Shown in pieces: positions 4,889 through 7,264 of a DNA stretch of 7,264 bases. A model generated the notes under the pieces. That model ran no database searches. It had not been told where the DNA came from and worked only from the letters and a program-made list of their open reading frames with translations. Each line of letters opens with the position of its first letter. Position 1 is the stretch's first letter. The stretch spans positions 1 to 7,264 of the forward strand of contig CAYTPE010000059.1 in the NCBI GenBank assembly GCA_964439885.1. The letters are read 5' to 3'. This DNA comes from CAYTPE01 sp964439885 (GTDB lineage: Bacteria; Patescibacteriota; Patescibacteriia; Magasanikbacterales; GWA2-37-8). Both the position numbers and the translations under genes were made by a program.

Positions 4889-5092
4889 CTAGCATCCCAG
4901 GATCATCTCTGGGCGCCAGGATGAGCGCCGGAGTCCGCAGCGGGTGCAGACACCATTGCGCAGACGTCCGGTGCAGTGGCTGCCCGGCTTGGCGGGTTCA
5001 TCCTGACCATTCCCTTGGTCGGGGAAGGTGCAGAAGTTGCCATCCTCTTGGTTGGTAGTTGCGGCGGAGGCGTTGTCCACGGGTGTGTGCAT
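4889..5092 (-). CDS. Small Cys-containing protein, possible zinc-ribbon (67 aa)
   Basis: ATG at 5092 is set by AAGGAG six bases upstream; a longer reading from 5167 lacks a comparable signal. The N-terminal half (MHTPVDNASAATTNQEDGN) looks disordered and polar. The C-terminal half contains HCTGRLRNGVCTRCGLRRSSW, with H39, C40, C49 and C52, which looks like one zinc-binding knuckle pair (C-x8-C-x2-C with an adjacent His). C21 and C67 are extra. I do not recognise the family. The gene is GC-rich like the 3740 gene and unlike trpR. It has a GGCCGG/CCGGCC hairpin just before its ribosome binding site and a long hairpin just after its stop. It is probably a real small gene, but nothing shows its role. 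Confidence 0.55.
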   Translation of the reverse strand: MHTPVDNASAATTNQEDGNFCTFPDQGNGQDEPAKPGSHCTGRLRNGVCTRCGLRRSSWRPEMILGC

Positions 5093-5108
5093 GAATGTCT
5101 CCTTGGTA

Positions 5109-5132
5109 GGCCGGGATAAGTTGTGTCCGGCC
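5109..5132 (-). promoter_or_regulatory. GGCCGG hairpin in the leader of the 67-aa gene
   Basis: GGCCGG and CCGGCC form a 6-bp all-GC stem with a 12-base loop, ending 4 bases before AAGGAG. It parallels the GCCTTC hairpin before the 57-aa gene, so both small genes have a stable stem at the ribosome binding site. I see no copy of the pseudoknot element here and no convincing promoter between 5133 and 5202. Confidence 0.4.
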
Positions 5133-5202
5133 GTTCGCATTGTGTCGACTAGATGTAATCGATACAAGGCGAAGGCCAGAACAGCGGAAAGAACAATTAC
5201 TT

Positions 5203-5265
5203 TGTCATATTGAGCGAAGCGAAATATCTAAGTGGCTTAGATCCTTCGCTACGCTCAGGATGACA
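5203..5265. repeat. REP-like palindromic element (full inverted repeat)
   Basis: Two 30-base arms, 5203-5232 and 5236-5265, face each other around TGG and match at 25 of 30 positions. The core TGAGCGAAGCGAA and its mirror TTCGCTACGCTCAGGATGACA are the widespread interspersed palindrome type that yields ERSEGS-like peptides when translated. A half copy lies inside uvrC at 6022-6049. Confidence 0.85.
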
Positions 5266-5274
5266 GTAAAATAA

Positions 5275-5300
5275 AACCGCTCGACTTGAGTCGGGCGGTT
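5275..5300 (-). terminator. Intrinsic terminator on the minus strand with no gene upstream
   Basis: AACCGC (5275-5280) pairs with GCGGTT (5295-5300) and CGACT with AGTCG inside, giving 11 bp with one mismatch. On the minus strand it is followed by TTTTATTTTAC. No minus-strand gene lies between it and uvrC, so it may stop antisense transcription or a small RNA starting in 5301-5400. Its inner core matches the dyads at 4373 and 4799. Confidence 0.6.
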
Positions 5301-5314
5301 CGAAATGTGTACGA

Positions 5315-5373
5315 CAACCTACCAACTCAAGCGAGAGCGGAAAAAGAAATAAAAGTACTGTTGGTTGAGGTTG
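5315..5373. other. Long-range inverted repeat upstream of uvrC
   Basis: CAACCTACCAAC (5315-5326) pairs over 12 bp with GTTGGT-tg-AGGTTG (5360-5373), leaving a 2-base bulge and a 33-base purine-rich loop. It sits between the minus-strand terminator at 5275-5300 and the first uvrC promoter candidate. It could be the body of a small minus-strand RNA ending at that terminator, or a regulatory dyad. Confidence 0.4.
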
Positions 5374-5399
5374 ATTTTCATATAAAAATATGGTACTAT
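5371..5399 (+). promoter_or_regulatory. Candidate upstream promoter for uvrC
   Basis: TTGATT (5371-5376), a 17-base spacer ending TGG, then TACTAT (5394-5399), an extended -10. The predicted start is near 5406, giving a leader of about 58 bases. The ATG at 5398 lies inside this -10 box, which argues against it as the translation start. Confidence 0.35.
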
Positions 5400-5428
5400 G
5401 ACTGTTCGTTTCCGTCAACACTACAATG

Positions 5429-5457
5429 TGGATAAAGAGAGTTTCGTCATATATACT
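5429..5457 (+). promoter_or_regulatory. Candidate proximal promoter for uvrC, leaderless
   Basis: TGGATA (5429-5434), a 17-base spacer, and TATACT (5452-5457, 5 of 6). The expected start is 5464, exactly the A of the chosen ATG, so this promoter would make a leaderless mRNA. This fits the absence of a Shine-Dalgarno sequence. Confidence 0.4.
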
Positions 5458-5463
5458 ATACGC

Positions 5464-6939
5464 ATGACCACCGCAACGCACATACAAAAACGATTAAGTC
5501 TTCTGCCCGATAACCCCGGCATTTATTTGTTTTACAACGTCGAAAAGGAACTCGTTTATGTTGGCAAAGCCACGTCGCTGCGCAGCCGGGTGCGCAGCTA
5601 CTTTCGCGGCATGAAAAGTCCGCGCCCCATAGAAGAAATGATTCACGAAGTTGTAAATATAAAATGGGAAACCACCGATTCCGTGCTGGAAGCCGTTATT
5701 CTCGAATCCGTCTACATCAAAAAGTTTTTGCCCAAGTATAATGTGCTTGGCAAAGATAACAAAAGCTGGAATTATATTGTGATTACGAACGATACGTTTC
5801 CAAAAGTAGTGACGATGCGGCAGCATGAGTACGCGATTCTGAAAGCGAATAAGCAGGGTAAGCAGATTAAGCAGAGTAAGTTTCGCAGGAATCGCATTAC
5901 CGATATATCACAAATCAAACAGTTATTTGGGCCGTATCCCGGGCTGAATACAACGGCGGCGATGAAGCTGCTGCGCCAATTGTTTCGGTTTACGAATTGT
6001 GAACCACCGACGAAACGTAAGGGATCCTTCGCTTCAACTCAGGATGACAAGCCGGTAACACGACCATGTCTTTACTACCAGATGGGACAGTGCATCGGTG
6101 TGTGTGCCGGCGACATATCAGCGAGCGAGTATACAAAACAAGTTATTAAACCACTCAGTTTATTTTTGTCCGGCAAAAAGAAGCAAGTTGTCAAAATGCT
6201 CGAAGCCGATATGAAACGTTTTGGCAAAGAAGAATATTATGAAGCCGCCGCGCGCGTGCGCGACCAGCTCAGCGCGCTCTACCATATTCAAGACATCGCG
6301 CTTCTCAACAAAAGTTTTGTGATGGACGTGTTGCCCGAGCACCAGGGTGACCTCTCGCGTCTCAGGTCACGCCCGCTGGCCGAACACCCTGACGAAGAAA
6401 TTATGGGCGGTCGTTCACTCGCTCGCGTTCAGCTTCCGGAGGTATGGCGCGGTGGAGCATATGGTGAAAATGGTAAAATACGAATAGAAGGGTATGATAT
6501 CTCCAACACCGGTGCTACCGAGAAAGTGGCCAGCATGGTCGTGTTCAACGAGTTTGGGCCGGTCAAAAATCAATACCGAAAATTTATCGTGAAGAACGTG
6601 GTGGGGCAAAGCGACGTTGATTCGCTTGCCGAGGTCATCACCCGCCGCTTGAATCATGTGGAGTGGCCACTGCCGACCGTCTTTCTCATCGATGGCGGCA
6701 GACCGCAAGTGAATAAAGTGCTCGGCGTACTCAGTACCAAAAAAGTTGTGGTGCCGGTAGTGGGTATTGCCAAAGGCCCGGAGCGTAAACGGAATGATTT
6801 TATTCTTGGTAACAAAGATCCGGAATTTATTCTATGGATAGAGGCGCATAAACAGCTCCTTATTCAAGCGCGCGATGAAGCACACCGCTTTGCCATTACG
6901 TTTCATCGGCAACGACGAGGTAAAAAATTCATTGTGTGA
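5464..6939 (+). CDS. uvrC: UvrC excinuclease subunit lacking the C-terminal HhH domain
   Basis: UvrC makes the dual incisions around damage bound by UvrAB. I chose ATG 5464 (491 aa) because the family begins just before LxxLPDNPGIYLF; the 22-residue extension to 5398 would run through promoter sequence. The GIY-YIG nuclease comes first: GIY at 19-21, YVG at 32-34, R42, E81 and N93. A four-Cys cluster follows (C179, C202, C210, C214), then a UVR helix pair near 235-270. The RNase H-like nuclease carries D345 (GYDIS), D384/D386, D410 (LIDGG) and H474 (DEAHRFAITFHR). The protein stops at RRGKKFIV straight after that domain, where full-length UvrC (about 600 aa) continues into a helix-hairpin-helix pair; no such frame follows, so the domain is absent rather than shifted. 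The first Cys spacing is x22 instead of about x11 because of a repeat-derived insertion. Confidence 0.96.
   Translation: MTTATHIQKRLSLLPDNPGIYLFYNVEKELVYVGKATSLRSRVRSYFRGMKSPRPIEEMIHEVVNIKWETTDSVLEAVILESVYIKKFLPKYNVLGKDNKSWNYIVITNDTFPKVVTMRQHEYAILKANKQGKQIKQSKFRRNRITDISQIKQLFGPYPGLNTTAAMKLLRQLFRFTNCEPPTKRKGSFASTQDDKPVTRPCLYYQMGQCIGVCAGDISASEYTKQVIKPLSLFLSGKKKQVVKMLEADMKRFGKEEYYEAAARVRDQLSALYHIQDIALLNKSFVMDVLPEHQGDLSRLRSRPLAEHPDEEIMGGRSLARVQLPEVWRGGAYGENGKIRIEGYDISNTGATEKVASMVVFNEFGPVKNQYRKFIVKNVVGQSDVDSLAEVITRRLNHVEWPLPTVFLIDGGRPQVNKVLGVLSTKKVVVPVVGIAKGPERKRNDFILGNKDPEFILWIEAHKQLLIQARDEAHRFAITFHRQRRGKKFIV
6022..6049 (+). repeat. REP-like half element inside the uvrC reading frame
   Basis: GGATCCTTCGCTTCAACTCAGGATGACA shares ATCCTTCGCT and CTCAGGATGACA with the right arm of the intergenic palindrome (5236-5265). 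In frame it encodes GSFASTQDD between C179 and C202. Only one arm is present. Confidence 0.75.
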
Positions 6940-6945
6940 TATACT
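6937..6945 (+). promoter_or_regulatory. Extended -10 promoter using the uvrC stop codon
   Basis: TGA-TATACT: the uvrC stop codon supplies the TGN of an extended -10, directly followed by TATACT (5 of 6). No good -35 box lies 16-18 bases upstream. The start would be near 6952, giving a leader of about 24 bases to the ATG at 6976. Confidence 0.4.
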
Positions 6946-6975
6946 ATTCGTATCTCATATATTAAGTTTTTAGAT

Positions 6976-7264
6976 ATGCTTACATCTTCCGACGTTGACC
7001 CGTCATACTACGAACTCATTAAGGCCAACCCAGACTACCAGCTGTCGCATCCATTTTTTGTTACGGGGTCTACTTTCTTCATCTTTCTGACTGTTGCTGT
7101 TGTCGCGTGGACCATTGCTTGGAAGGCCGTCGCACTCTGGAAAGCAGCAAGAAATGGCTCAAAAGGCTGGTTTGTGGCTTTGTTAGTTATCAACACCTTA
7201 GGTATCCTCGAACTGCTCTATATCTTCATTTTTAGCAAAAAAAGCGGTAATAACCACCCCGCGC
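6976..7264 (+). CDS. DUF5652-type small membrane protein (3' end outside window)
   Basis: An open frame from ATG 6976 runs 96 codons to the window edge. It has a polar N-terminus (MLTSSDVDPSYYELIKANPD), a first membrane helix at about 27-49 (FFVTGSTFFIFLTVAVVAW), the motif WKAVALWKAARNGSKGWF (49-66), a second helix at about 65-86 (VALLVINTLGILELLYIFIF), and a Lys-rich tail. The WKxxALWxAARxxxxxWF...NTLGILExxY pattern is that of DUF5652, a family of unknown function that I associate with CPR genomes. Both helices flank a short positively charged loop. There is no signal peptide and no Shine-Dalgarno sequence. It follows uvrC by 36 bases and may be transcribed from its own extended -10 promoter or by read-through. 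Confidence 0.85.
   Translation, partial: MLTSSDVDPSYYELIKANPDYQLSHPFFVTGSTFFIFLTVAVVAWTIAWKAVALWKAARNGSKGWFVALLVINTLGILELLYIFIFSKKSGNNHPA

Noticed and set aside
5398..5463. 22-residue N-terminal extension of UvrC from the ATG at 5398
   Set aside because: It does not resemble UvrC, overlaps both candidate promoters, and the family start matches the ATG at 5464.
5197..5487. 96-aa minus-strand frame upstream of uvrC
   Set aside because: It reads through the REP-like palindrome, giving the typical HPERSEGS peptide, and overlaps both a terminator and the uvrC start; no ribosome binding site.

Overview
The window looks like a chromosomal stretch from a Patescibacteria (CPR) bacterium, most likely of the Parcubacteria group. 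This is inferred from a DUF5652-type small membrane protein, a CPR-style TrpR-like regulator, a UvrC that lacks its C-terminal helix-hairpin-helix part, and starts that often have no Shine-Dalgarno sequence. I have no database result behind the placement.

Layout. Positions 1-1048 (+) hold the C-terminal half of uvrA, cut by a 10-N assembly gap that breaks its frame. Positions 1171-2019 (+) hold an unrecognised soluble 282-aa protein with its own promoter. It converges on folD (2063-2911, -) at a shared bidirectional terminator. Positions 3000-5300 form an accessory block in which every credible gene is on the minus strand. In reading order these are a 67-aa Cys-containing protein (5092-4889), a 57-aa acidic protein (4655-4482), a TrpR-like regulator (4189-3914) and a GC-rich 225-aa protein (3740-3063). 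From about 5203 the genome returns to housekeeping content: a REP-like palindrome, then uvrC (5464-6939, +) and a partial DUF5652 gene (6976 to the end, +).

The most unusual content is in the accessory block. Two 119-base segments (3789-3907 and 4666-4784, both read on the minus strand) share an architecture. Each has a 13-bp outer stem whose sequence differs between copies while pairing is kept, a hairpin-internal segment that pairs for 11-13 bp with the 3' tail (a long pseudoknot), a conserved UCUUCACUUG-R-GCCUUCCUGA stretch, and a terminal GCCUUC hairpin. Each sits just before a minus-strand ORF with a strong ribosome binding site. In copy 1 the last hairpin is followed by a T-run like an intrinsic terminator; in copy 2 it abuts the ribosome binding site. 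I do not recognise the family. It could be a cis-regulatory RNA or a small RNA.

Other connections. The trpR-like gene has a good sigma70-type promoter with a GTACT-N8-AGTAC palindrome over its predicted start point, so it is probably autoregulated. A REP-like sequence occurs as a full inverted repeat upstream of uvrC and as a half copy inside the uvrC reading frame, where it lengthens the cysteine-cluster loop by about 11 residues. UvrA and UvrC would act together in nucleotide excision repair; FolD supplies one-carbon folates. The accessory genes cannot be placed in a pathway.
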